Positions 26,176 through 34,954 of a DNA stretch of 64,000 nucleotides are shown one piece after another. The translations under genes and the position numbers were made by a program. Origin of the DNA: Candidatus Poribacteria bacterium (GTDB lineage: Bacteria; Poribacteria; WGA-4E; WGA-3G). How positions within the stretch are numbered: the stretch's first letter is position 1; each line of letters starts with the position of its first letter. The stretch is taken from NCBI GenBank assembly GCA_022828145.1, contig JAJEJA010000095.1, forward strand, positions 38,410-102,409. Reading direction: 5' to 3'. The notes below the pieces were generated by a model, which saw only the letters and a program-made list of their open reading frames with translations, made no database searches and was not told where the DNA came from.

Positions 26176-27431
26176 GTTTGATCCGTTCTCTGACAAATGA
26201 CGATGTATTCTTCGTGCATCGTTGTGGAGGTTTGCCCTGCAATGTTAGAAGGACTGTTCTTTTTTGGCATCCGTTTATTTGGAATGTTTCTAACAATTGT
26301 TTCCTTGTGTGAAAATCCGTGTTTTGCAAACGTAGAGACAACAAATTCGTCTGTTGGCAGTATTATGTCTTTTACCCGGCGATTCCCTACAACATAGCAA
26401 ATTATGGAACGCGGTGCCAGGGTCTTGACTACCGAATTGATGCTACTTTCCAGATCAACGTAAAACGCAGTAACTTCATAAGCACGTTTTTCATCAACTG
26501 AGCGGACTTTTTCTACGGCAGACGACACAGGTGACACCTTCGGTATTGTTCCGGAGCGGTGTCCACCCATTGCAAGCTTGTCAACTTTACGGGCATTTGA
26601 TAATCCGATCCATTCTGCAGATAAACGAGAAAACTGTCCATACGCGACTGTTGTATGCGCATCTCCATAAGGTGGCGATGTTAGTACTAAATTATAACCT
26701 CCGATTGGGCGAGGCATAGGAAGTTCTCCATTCACAGTATTGGTATTACAAATTGACGTTTCCACATCCCTACGTTTTTCAAGATATGCTGTCAATCCTT
26801 GTCTGTTCCTATTCAGTTTTTTGCGAAAAATGCCAAAGACATCGGGATCGAAATTCTCAAGTTTATCTGCTGGCATTCTATGCAATTTAAACCCACTTGT
26901 TCGTGTAAACGAAACCTCGCGGACCGTTTCTGAAAAAGCAACCATTATTAATCTTTGAACCGCTTGTTCCTCAACTGCGTTAATCTGTGTCAATAAATAA
27001 GCAAGATATTTTATTACCTCAGCGGAAAACCAATATTCCAAATTCGGAATCTTCGGTATAGGCGCGTTAGGCAACTTATCAACTCCGAATTCAATTTGAA
27101 ATAGTGTATCGTTTAGCTTTTTTAGTTCACTGTCAAGTGTACCCAACGGAATAGGTGTTAATTTGGCTGTTGCTATGAGGCGCACAAGTGGATTGATGTC
27201 GCACCCAACACTATGCATGCCAAATAGAGATGCCTCAACAAGAGAAGTGCCTGTCCCACAATAAGGGTCAAGAAGCCATTCACCTTCCACACCATAACTA
27301 TTCAAAAGCCTTCTTGCGATTTGCGGAATCATCATCGCTGGATAGGTATGGAAACAGTGTGTATATTCCTTTGTATCTGCCGTTCGGTAGTCCCACGATT
27401 CATCTTTGCGTCTCAAGTTTCCCATATACAT
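26166..27431 (-). CDS. DNA methyltransferase (N4-cytosine/N6-adenine type, SPPY)
   Basis: A 421-residue SAM-dependent amino-methyltransferase. Motif I is near the N-terminus (LLDPYCGTGTSLVEAS, 54-68) and motif IV, TSPPYGD, is at about 250. The SPPY form is common in N4-cytosine enzymes, and the motif order (I before IV) marks the alpha/gamma class. It was probably taken as DNA-specific by family resemblance; an RNA-modifying role (Trm11-like) cannot be excluded. It forms a likely operon with the second methyltransferase 51 bp upstream and lies in the defence island. No restriction nuclease is adjacent. Confidence 0.82.
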   Translation of the reverse strand: MYMGNLRRKDESWDYRTADTKEYTHCFHTYPAMMIPQIARRLLNSYGVEGEWLLDPYCGTGTSLVEASLFGMHSVGCDINPLVRLIATAKLTPIPLGTLDSELKKLNDTLFQIEFGVDKLPNAPIPKIPNLEYWFSAEVIKYLAYLLTQINAVEEQAVQRLIMVAFSETVREVSFTRTSGFKLHRMPADKLENFDPDVFGIFRKKLNRNRQGLTAYLEKRRDVETSICNTNTVNGELPMPRPIGGYNLVLTSPPYGDAHTTVAYGQFSRLSAEWIGLSNARKVDKLAMGGHRSGTIPKVSPVSSAVEKVRSVDEKRAYEVTAFYVDLESSINSVVKTLAPRSIICYVVGNRRVKDIILPTDEFVVSTFAKHGFSHKETIVRNIPNKRMPKKNSPSNIAGQTSTTMHEEYIVICQRTDQTCP

Positions 27432-27482
27432 TTTTACAGATTTTCCGCTAATCTGTTGACAACACTCGCGTCAAAATCTAGT

Positions 27483-28256
27483 TTACAAGTTGTTGCATTT
27501 GTGTTCTACCAAGTCACATCCAATAAAATTGCGTCCTTTTGAGAGTGCTGCTTCCATCACAGAAAACGAACCTGCAGCAGGATCGATCACATAATCGCCT
27601 TCATTACTAACAGCCTCAATAAGCTCAGCCTGTAAACCGATAGGTTTCTGATGGGGATGTTCTTTTGTTTTTGTGCGTTCAAGCCAGACATCGCGAATGT
27701 TATGTATCTTCCAGACACCTTTTGCCCGTTTCGGATGCTTTTGAAGGACGACACAATACTCACTCACGCGCCTGGATCGGTACCCCATGCCAAATCTGTC
27801 TTTATTCCAAACGATCAAGTCAACAATGTCTAACTGTGTGTCATCAAACCAAGACTTAAAACCTTGACACAAGTGGAACTTATCCATCCACAGAAAAAGA
27901 TGTCCTGAAGGGATAAGCACATTGTCAATACCTTGAATGAACTTACTAATCAGTTCTTCAGACATTTGCATCAATGCAGACCTGCGTTTCTCTCGGCTTT
28001 TTCCCTCATTACCGTAGTTCATTTTGTCAAGCACACCTCTATATTGCGGGTCCAGGAACGCTATCGGTATAGATTCTGCTGGTAGGTGGGATAGGAACTT
28101 GAGACCGTCCATCTTTAACCTTGTATTGGGTTTCAGATAATCGGGTAAATCTATAGGTGGACTCTTGACATCACGCTCAGTGGAGAATACATTATCACTC
28201 GTATCTGTTTCAGAAAAGAGTGTGAGATTATCGTCGGTGTAGGTTGCTTTTTTCAT
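27483..28256 (-). CDS. Site-specific DNA methyltransferase, beta class
   Basis: A 257-residue amino-methyltransferase. Catalytic motif IV is DPQY (69-72), a variant of DPPY, and precedes motif I-like DPAAGSFSVMEAALSKGRNFIGCD near the C-terminus; this order (IV, target region, I) is the beta class. HPHQKPIGL is the usual motif X region just before it. It probably methylates adenine N6 or cytosine N4 in a specific sequence. With the downstream methyltransferase it occupies the position where class 2 DISARM would have its cytosine-5 methylase, but it is another enzyme type and is separated from drmC by a transposase relic. Confidence 0.82.
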   Translation of the reverse strand: MKKATYTDDNLTLFSETDTSDNVFSTERDVKSPPIDLPDYLKPNTRLKMDGLKFLSHLPAESIPIAFLDPQYRGVLDKMNYGNEGKSREKRRSALMQMSEELISKFIQGIDNVLIPSGHLFLWMDKFHLCQGFKSWFDDTQLDIVDLIVWNKDRFGMGYRSRRVSEYCVVLQKHPKRAKGVWKIHNIRDVWLERTKTKEHPHQKPIGLQAELIEAVSNEGDYVIDPAAGSFSVMEAALSKGRNFIGCDLVEHKCNNL

Positions 28257-28381
28257 ATACTCGCCTATTTCATTTCTCTGCTGAAATAAACACTGTCTTT
28301 TTTAACAGCAACTTATAATTCCAGTTCAATTCTTTCTTCACTTTATGTGATAACACCCGAATAAGTTGTTGCCGCATCTAT

Positions 28382-28840
28382 CAAGGTGAAGAATGACGAG
28401 GCAAAATAGCCAGTAAACACCGATACTTCTATGGTCTTAAGGCACACTTGATAATGACCGAATCTGGACACATTGTATGAGTTTTCTTCACACCAAGACG
28501 CTGCAGCGATCTCAAAGGGATGCAATACTTTCCGTTTGATTTACCTCTAGGGTCTATCGTATATGCTGACAAAGCATATTGCAATTATGGTATTGAAGAT
28601 GTACTAAAGGAAGCTTATATCACATTTAGTCCACTTCGCAAAAAGAACTCAAAGCGTCAGTTTGAACCTTGGAAAGTTTATCTTCAACATTTTTATAGAA
28701 AGCGTGTTGAGGTGTCAAATAGTCTTATTACACAACTCTTGCCAAAGTCGATACATGCCGTGACAGCTGCTGGTTTTGAGTTGAAAGTATACTTATTCAT
28801 TATTGCTGCCAATATTCAGATGCTCTTTGGCAATAGGTAG
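28382..28840 (+). pseudogene. Decayed IS transposase (DDE type), C-terminal part
   Basis: Reading frame 2 gives a recognisable transposase end: RYFYGLKAHLIMTESG, then an in-frame TGA at 28478-28480, then FDLPLGSIVYADKAY, YRKRVEVSNSLITQLLPKSIHAVTAAGFELKVYLF and a final stop. These match the last DDE-domain segments of IS5/IS982-type transposases (catalytic D in YADKAY, E in RVEVSN). The N-terminal half is missing, and a second TGA lies at 28394. No intact ends or target duplications were seen. It interrupts the gap between drmC and the methyltransferases, the only + strand remnant in the island. Confidence 0.75.
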
Positions 28841-28965
28841 CGACTTGGGTTATTAAATAATTTTGTTGATGTTCCATTGTTTACACAGATAGGCACTTGA
28901 TTTATTAGCGTATATCTCTTATCTTATACCTTAATTGATTGCCTAGAAAACCACATAGAAATTCA

Positions 28966-29496
28966 TCATTCTACTACAATCCAAAACCTTTTTTCGATTA
29001 GGTAATTCCAAAAATCGACAACCTGTTTAGCGTATTTTCCGTTAACCAAAAAACCCATCTCTAAATTTTCAGTGAGTCCCGGCCCTGTTATGTTTGCACT
29101 GCCAACATAAACTGAAGTTTCATCTGCTATGCAGAATTTTGCATGTGAACCCAAGCGGTGTTCTTGATCGATATTCGTTTTGGCTTGGAAAAAACGGATA
29201 TTCTGGTGAGGGGAATCGAGCCATTCTATTTGCCTGAGCAATTGCAGGCTCTGACCTGTGCTAACAATATCAATCCGAACACCACGTAGAAGTGCTGCCT
29301 GCAATGCTTCTGCTAATGGGCCTTTGATTAAACTCCGTTCAGCTTGAATGAAAGGAGCCGCTAAAACAATCTTCTGTCGTGCCCCCGCAATAAGCTGTGT
29401 TAAAACGCCCAAAGTTGTGCGTGCGCGACTCCTGTAGGCAAGTTCTGCTCCAAACGGTTCTGGAACTGTTATGACGAATTCAACCAATTCATTCAT
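28966..29496 (-). CDS. drmC: PLD-family nuclease, DISARM DrmC-like
   Basis: A 176-residue phospholipase-D-fold protein with one clear HKD motif, SHAKFCIADETSVYVGSANITGPGL (H-x-K-x4-D about residues 117-125). The matching first motif of two-HKD enzymes is absent, so a dimer would be needed for a full active site. In DISARM, DrmC carries a PLD domain and is dispensable or partly so for defence. The start overlaps the end of drmB by 8 bp, so the two are translationally coupled. The position at the 3' end of the operon matches published class 2 order. The gene is shorter than some DrmC proteins. Confidence 0.78.
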   Translation of the reverse strand: MNELVEFVITVPEPFGAELAYRSRARTTLGVLTQLIAGARQKIVLAAPFIQAERSLIKGPLAEALQAALLRGVRIDIVSTGQSLQLLRQIEWLDSPHQNIRFFQAKTNIDQEHRLGSHAKFCIADETSVYVGSANITGPGLTENLEMGFLVNGKYAKQVVDFWNYLIEKRFWIVVE

Positions 29497-31396
29497 GATT
29501 TGATCCCTGATTTAGAATTGGATCAAAGTATCCAACAAGTTCTTTTTCAAGTTTCTTATCCTCTCCACCAAAGAGAAAACACCTACCTAAATTCATGTTA
29601 AAGAACCGACAACTCGTTTCTGACAGGTGAGTACATGCATGACAATTACCACCATTCTCGGAAGTACAAATCGGATCATAGACACACCTACGTGTGTCAT
29701 TATAGATCTGCTTTAACCATTCCGCAAGCGATTGTTCAAACAAGGATGCTAACGCCCCTATCGTTGCCCCCTGACGATGACTACAATAAAGGGCAAATGT
29801 CAAGGCACGCGGTATAACATACTCAGACAAACTAGTCATTTCGAGTCCACACAGTAGCGAAGCACGACGGATAAAAAGATGACTCATTGTGTGTAAAAGT
29901 CCGAAAACCATACGTTTCTCAGGTTCTTCACTCGTCATGTTAACCCCTAACGAAACATCATTGAAAAGATTGACATAATAGGCCCGTTTTGCAAGGTCAA
30001 GATTTGTAGGATTTCCTGGTAAAGAAGGACCAAATCCATTCTGCTCCAACCACTTCCATACACGGTCAGCATTTAGACGGATGATTATAGCATCAGCCTG
30101 GACCACATCTACAAAAATTGGATACCTACCATCAAAATCATTATTCGCGGGGAAAGGATTTAATCGACATTCTGTAGGCTCATAAGAGGTTCTGCTGAAC
30201 CCAAATGTTGCTAAGGTTACCGGAAAATCTGTGGTTAAAGTCAGACACTCAATCCCCGCATTCTGTGCTATTTCACCTGCAGTTAGTTGGTTTGATGTAG
30301 GATGTTGTAAGGAAAATAATTCTTGGATTTGTCCTGTTTTGATAGGTAAAACCGCTTCCAACAGTTCTTGCCCAGCTTTACGCCAAATTGTTTCTGTAAC
30401 ACCACTTTGTTCAATTAGGGTTTGAGCAAGATGTTCCGATGTTTGTTCCGGTTTCTCACTTGTTTCAGCATTCTTCAATGAGGCAAACATTTGCCGAAAA
30501 TGCTCAATCTTTTCATTGTCATATCCCTCTGTTTGAAGCTGGGCAATATGATCGTCCGAAAGTTCGGATAAACTTGCTGTGTTTTGGAGTTGGTGTTTAG
30601 GAAAATCCATTAGATCCTGACCTTGGACCTGCGGTAATTCAAGGAAGTGCGCTGCCGCGATCAATTGCCAATCATCCCTACCCAGAAAATCATTCATTTC
30701 AGGACCGGGTTTGTTAAGCAACTGCACGTAGTGGGGATAGTATGTTGGTCCAGCACGATGTGTTTCAATGTCCATGCGACGTAAGTTGTGATCCGTCTTT
30801 CCAGTCATTATGGTCCAGTTGCATGAGGGGCAAAAACCTCCAAATAATCTTGACGAGTGATTACAATTCTTGCAGATCCATCGAAAATTTGCAACACGTT
30901 CACTTTTACGTGTAGTTAGAGCAAATTGATTAACGGTTTTGCAGTTCTTGCATTGATAATGTGGGCGTAGTTCTTCCATATAACCACAACGATGAACCTT
31001 AATCCAACGAAGTTGAATAAGCGTGCCTTTTTGACAACTCTCACAAGTTTTTTGATTAGGTAATTCATCACGATCAGTGTAATCATAGATGCGATGACAG
31101 GTCGATTCTTGACACCAAAACACTTTTGGAAAAATATCAGCGTAAACTTTTCGGGGTTCCAGCAAAACAAAATTATCAAAAGACGGTGGTCGGAAAATCG
31201 GTGAGAGTTCTGCTTGCCATGCTGATGCATAATGCTGAATAGCCTGCAAAACAAGGTTGAGATTTAGTTCTTTGCTTTCCTTTCCAGAAAGTTCGGTGAC
31301 TTTCGCCAAAACACCTAATTTGCCAAAATCGAAAGTATCTTCGGGCAAATAACTAAATAAAACCTGCTGTTTGCCTCGTATAAGTTTAGCTCCCAT
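29489..31396 (-). CDS. drmB: DISARM DrmB-like protein (DUF1998, zinc-binding)
   Basis: A 635-residue protein with a zinc-ribbon-rich N-terminal third: CHRIYDYTD, CESCQKG, the CGYMEELRPHYQCKNC block, and CKNC and CPSC pairs (about 95-205). The C-terminal DUF1998-type region is unmistakable by its cysteines (CVYDPICTSENGGNCHACTHL then SCRFFNMNLGRCFLFG). DUF1998 proteins cooperate with a helicase in DISARM, and DrmA and DrmB together bind and open DNA in that system. It lies 6 bp downstream of the helicase gene and overlaps drmC. No catalytic residues are recognisable, so the role is inferred from domain and neighbours. Confidence 0.85.
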   Translation of the reverse strand: MGAKLIRGKQQVLFSYLPEDTFDFGKLGVLAKVTELSGKESKELNLNLVLQAIQHYASAWQAELSPIFRPPSFDNFVLLEPRKVYADIFPKVFWCQESTCHRIYDYTDRDELPNQKTCESCQKGTLIQLRWIKVHRCGYMEELRPHYQCKNCKTVNQFALTTRKSERVANFRWICKNCNHSSRLFGGFCPSCNWTIMTGKTDHNLRRMDIETHRAGPTYYPHYVQLLNKPGPEMNDFLGRDDWQLIAAAHFLELPQVQGQDLMDFPKHQLQNTASLSELSDDHIAQLQTEGYDNEKIEHFRQMFASLKNAETSEKPEQTSEHLAQTLIEQSGVTETIWRKAGQELLEAVLPIKTGQIQELFSLQHPTSNQLTAGEIAQNAGIECLTLTTDFPVTLATFGFSRTSYEPTECRLNPFPANNDFDGRYPIFVDVVQADAIIIRLNADRVWKWLEQNGFGPSLPGNPTNLDLAKRAYYVNLFNDVSLGVNMTSEEPEKRMVFGLLHTMSHLFIRRASLLCGLEMTSLSEYVIPRALTFALYCSHRQGATIGALASLFEQSLAEWLKQIYNDTRRCVYDPICTSENGGNCHACTHLSETSCRFFNMNLGRCFLFGGEDKKLEKELVGYFDPILNQGSNHE

Positions 31397-31402
31397 ATTA
31401 AT

Positions 31403-34400
31403 TTAATCCCTATTCCTTTCGGATGCCCATCGGCTTCCTCTATCGTCTAGTTCAATTACAATTGGTTCATCTACATCACGTAAACTCATCATGGGACGAG
31501 GATATAGAACATCGGATAGCCAGTTATCACCTGTCGTTTCTCGGATCCGGTCTAAGTTCTGACGGACTCGCAACTCAATTTCGTTTTGGACGGTGATTCC
31601 TGCTGGTGTGTTTGCATCGGAGACACCATAAGCGGCTTTAAGAAAAGGTATGAAATCATCTTCATTAATTTGTCCTTCTAAAAGTTTCCGGCGAATATAT
31701 TCGGACCTAGAAAACCGTCCAGGTGACTTTTCCCCTGGACGATGTGCAAGAAGTTGTAGGAGAACTGCCATAAACAGACCAGGAAGCGTTCGTTGAGTAC
31801 TGAACTTCGCCCACCGGTTAATTGCTACAGGTTCAATCATCTGCCCTAAAAATTCATGGTATTTTTTAAAATAAGCATAATGGCTTTGATCTCGTTCCCT
31901 TGCTGGATGTAAACACACTAGAACTATACCCACATGTTGACGTCCTATGCGGCTCGAAGCCTGTATATATTCGGCATTTTGTCTAGGCATGCCGTAGAAG
32001 AACATTGCGTTGAGCCGGTCTATATCAACACCATGACTAATCATATTGGTAGCTAGAATAGCATCTGGAGGTTCCTCCGAATGGGTACGAGGATTTTCCA
32101 ACTTTTGAAGAATACGTGTTACTTCATCAGTACCCGTACTACCAGTCATTTCGGATATTGCTAGCGGCAGGTAATCTTGTTGTTGTAAACCTATGTTGAC
32201 ATCATTTTCTAAATCGGTGTGAATAGAACTCAGTTGGCGACCTACAAGAAAATAAGTTAAGGAAGTCATATAATTGTCAATGAGTACCTCCCATTGCCCA
32301 CTTCCGGGTTGAATGTTTCCGTTGTATGGATTAGGGGCATCTGTAGGTAATTTTTGTAGGTCTTGAAGGATCTCATGGTAGAATTGTAAAAGTTCTAAGG
32401 TCGCATTGAAAACAGTTTTGTTATGGGCGATAATTCCGAAGAACAAACGCTGTGTGTAGTCCTGTGTTTCAGCATAAAATGAATTACCAAGAGTTGGTCC
32501 TTGACTGGGGAAAACGCGCGATTGCGTTTTCAAGCGCCCGTAAAGATGTTCCACCTGTCTGTCAAATGCTTCAATTGTTGCTGAAGAAGCGATGATTTTT
32601 AAGGGTTGTGTTTGTCCAAATTGTTTTAGCAATTCTTGGATGAAGGTCTCATAATGGGCATCAAAGGTTCCAAGTCCTTCACGCAAGAGATGCAATTCGT
32701 CCTGAATGAATAATGTAGGACCTGTGATACCTTTCGGAATATCTTGACTTAAACATTCTCGGTCGTCACATTCCCGTTGGCAGCACTTACCATTATAATA
32801 CCCGTGTATCTTGCAACGTCCGGTAACTTTTCCAAAAAGAATCGACAATTTACGCTGATTTCCTATGCTAGCTAATTTGTCAATTGTGCCAACGACAACA
32901 GAAGGAAGATAACGATATATTTCGTTGTCAACTACATATACAGGTAAATTTCCATCGGGAAAATGACAGTTTTCATTTTTACATCGATGACGTATGCGGA
33001 TATCAGGCTCGTCCAGATCGACTTCAACCGAATTTGTGAAACAAGCTGGACAACTAACAACACGTTTCCAACGTTGACGCCTCTGTTTATCTGTTGCCAA
33101 ACTCCAGTTGCGTTGTTCTTCGGCTGTAGGTTTTTGCAAATTTGGCAAATTGTTAATATTTATTAACGCGTTTGGTGTACTTTCTTTTCCAACAAAATAA
33201 CCCACCGCAAAACCAGCAGCATTTTTCAAGCGTGGTTCTTCCTGCGCGCGACGTACTAACTCCGCCATCCCGATAATGTCAGACATCCGTTGCGTTTGTT
33301 GTAGGGTCAGTAAACGTAATGGAAAACGGGTCCAAGCAGTTACACCAGCTTGCTTTCCCCGCAATCGGTCAAAAAAACAGTGAAATACTAAAACACCTAA
33401 GTAGGCTTCAGTTTTACCTCCACCGGTGGGAAAATAAATAATGTCTACCATCTCGCGTTCAGGTTCATCGGGACTTCCGGGGATCGCGAGTGCAGCAATT
33501 CCCGGAATTTGACTAACAAGAAAAACTATTTGAAAAAGTCTCCATGTTCGCTTTGGTGAGGGACGATCACCAGCACGTCTAAAAGTTTCATTTGTGAGAC
33601 AAAAAGCCAATCGAACATCGTGGTTAGTGCGGATCATATCCAAACCACGCTCAAATTGCTTAATCTCCGATAAGAAGTTGTGTCGGTCAAAATCAAATTC
33701 TTGTTTGTACTCGGTTTCCCATTGATCCGTAAAACGCTGCTGAAATTCAGTTTCCGCAATATTCCAATCTTCAAGACTTTTCCTCATAGCACTGTGGATT
33801 GATTCAAGAACCGGAATAGGATCTTTAGCCAACGCTTCAAAAGGAGCCGTTGGTTCCGTTTTCGTCAAATAGCGCATCTGCCTAAAACAGGGTGTATGCG
33901 TCGTATAGTACTTATCTGCAGAAATTTCTTCAACAGCACAAACATCACAATTGAACCCTCGTCCCCAAACTTCGCGATCATAGCGAAAACCGTGCGGGGC
34001 GAGGTCTAAAGTAAATGGGGCAACGTTACCGTTTAAAAAATGAAATTTGGCATGTGTATCAAAGAAAAAATCCTCGCGGGTTGATGAACGACGGATTGAT
34101 GAACGCCTTGGCATCTCAGAACTGTTAGTAAAGTTGATGGATACCAAAAATCTACCTTGTTCACTAGCATTTAGGATGCTTTCTGCATCCTTGCAATCAA
34201 CTTGAATGCTCCATTTCCACGAGAGCGGTATATCATTTCCCAATTGCTCTTTAAATAGGTTGTATTTGTCTTCTGAGGTTAATATATCATCCGATAAGAT
34301 AATCCTATCATCGGGATTACTTTTGTCAGTTTTCAGTCGGTCAGGATCCGTAGAGGCAATTTTTATTGCACGTTCAATTTCAGCATCTATTGCAGATTGT

Positions 34401-34951
34401 AGTCCAGAAATTATAGGAACCTCACCATTTTGTTGTCGAATAGAGATATTTCCTGTAGCCTGGCAGAATATTTTTCTGAAGCGGGGGCACAAAGTATCTC
34501 GCCTATTCTGCTGTTGATAAGATTCATTTTGAAATGCAATTTCTTCATTTTCCTCATCATTATCTGAACTTAAAGCTAGCTCGTTTTCATCAGTTTCAGT
34601 CTTGGACAACGAGAATTCACATTGTTGTTTATAAGTTGGAAATACAGGATAGTAACACGACCATCGGAGGGTTACTTCAATATCCAGTTGTTCTGTTTGA
34701 GGGCAGACAAGAAATTCAGCTCCGAACGCAACTGGTGCTAATTTATTGAGCAAATCCCGTTCTAGGCGGTTATTCATTTGCTCGTCTTTTTTGTCAACTG
34801 CAGAACGCAGATTCCCAATGAAGTAACTATCTTGAGGCATATTAAAAAGACATTCTTCTTCCAACTTACCAGAGGCACGGCATATCACCTGTTCAGCGAT
34901 ATAGTTAGCAAGTTTCTCTTCCTCTTGTGGTGTCCAACTTTCATAACTCAT
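31403..34951 (-). CDS. drmA: DISARM DrmA-like helicase
   Basis: An 1182-residue superfamily 2 helicase. Walker A is in YFPTGGGKTEAYLG (about 509), followed by the DrmA-like GVTAWTRFPLRLLTLQQTQR. DELHLLREGLGTFDAHYE (about 752) is the Walker B/DExH box, and SHGVDIDRLN with SSRIGRQHVG (about 999) form motifs V and VI. A four-cysteine zinc site lies between (CPACFT and CKNENC, about 634-665). AAAGGAG precedes the ATG by 6 nt. DISARM defence needs drmA together with drmB. It sits between drmE and drmB with gaps of 3 and 6 bp, a tight transcription unit. Confidence 0.88.
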   Translation of the reverse strand: MSYESWTPQEEEKLANYIAEQVICRASGKLEEECLFNMPQDSYFIGNLRSAVDKKDEQMNNRLERDLLNKLAPVAFGAEFLVCPQTEQLDIEVTLRWSCYYPVFPTYKQQCEFSLSKTETDENELALSSDNDEENEEIAFQNESYQQQNRRDTLCPRFRKIFCQATGNISIRQQNGEVPIISGLQSAIDAEIERAIKIASTDPDRLKTDKSNPDDRIILSDDILTSEDKYNLFKEQLGNDIPLSWKWSIQVDCKDAESILNASEQGRFLVSINFTNSSEMPRRSSIRRSSTREDFFFDTHAKFHFLNGNVAPFTLDLAPHGFRYDREVWGRGFNCDVCAVEEISADKYYTTHTPCFRQMRYLTKTEPTAPFEALAKDPIPVLESIHSAMRKSLEDWNIAETEFQQRFTDQWETEYKQEFDFDRHNFLSEIKQFERGLDMIRTNHDVRLAFCLTNETFRRAGDRPSPKRTWRLFQIVFLVSQIPGIAALAIPGSPDEPEREMVDIIYFPTGGGKTEAYLGVLVFHCFFDRLRGKQAGVTAWTRFPLRLLTLQQTQRMSDIIGMAELVRRAQEEPRLKNAAGFAVGYFVGKESTPNALININNLPNLQKPTAEEQRNWSLATDKQRRQRWKRVVSCPACFTNSVEVDLDEPDIRIRHRCKNENCHFPDGNLPVYVVDNEIYRYLPSVVVGTIDKLASIGNQRKLSILFGKVTGRCKIHGYYNGKCCQRECDDRECLSQDIPKGITGPTLFIQDELHLLREGLGTFDAHYETFIQELLKQFGQTQPLKIIASSATIEAFDRQVEHLYGRLKTQSRVFPSQGPTLGNSFYAETQDYTQRLFFGIIAHNKTVFNATLELLQFYHEILQDLQKLPTDAPNPYNGNIQPGSGQWEVLIDNYMTSLTYFLVGRQLSSIHTDLENDVNIGLQQQDYLPLAISEMTGSTGTDEVTRILQKLENPRTHSEEPPDAILATNMISHGVDIDRLNAMFFYGMPRQNAEYIQASSRIGRQHVGIVLVCLHPARERDQSHYAYFKKYHEFLGQMIEPVAINRWAKFSTQRTLPGLFMAVLLQLLAHRPGEKSPGRFSRSEYIRRKLLEGQINEDDFIPFLKAAYGVSDANTPAGITVQNEIELRVRQNLDRIRETTGDNWLSDVLYPRPMMSLRDVDEPIVIELDDRGSRWASERNRD

Positions 34952-34954
34952 ATT

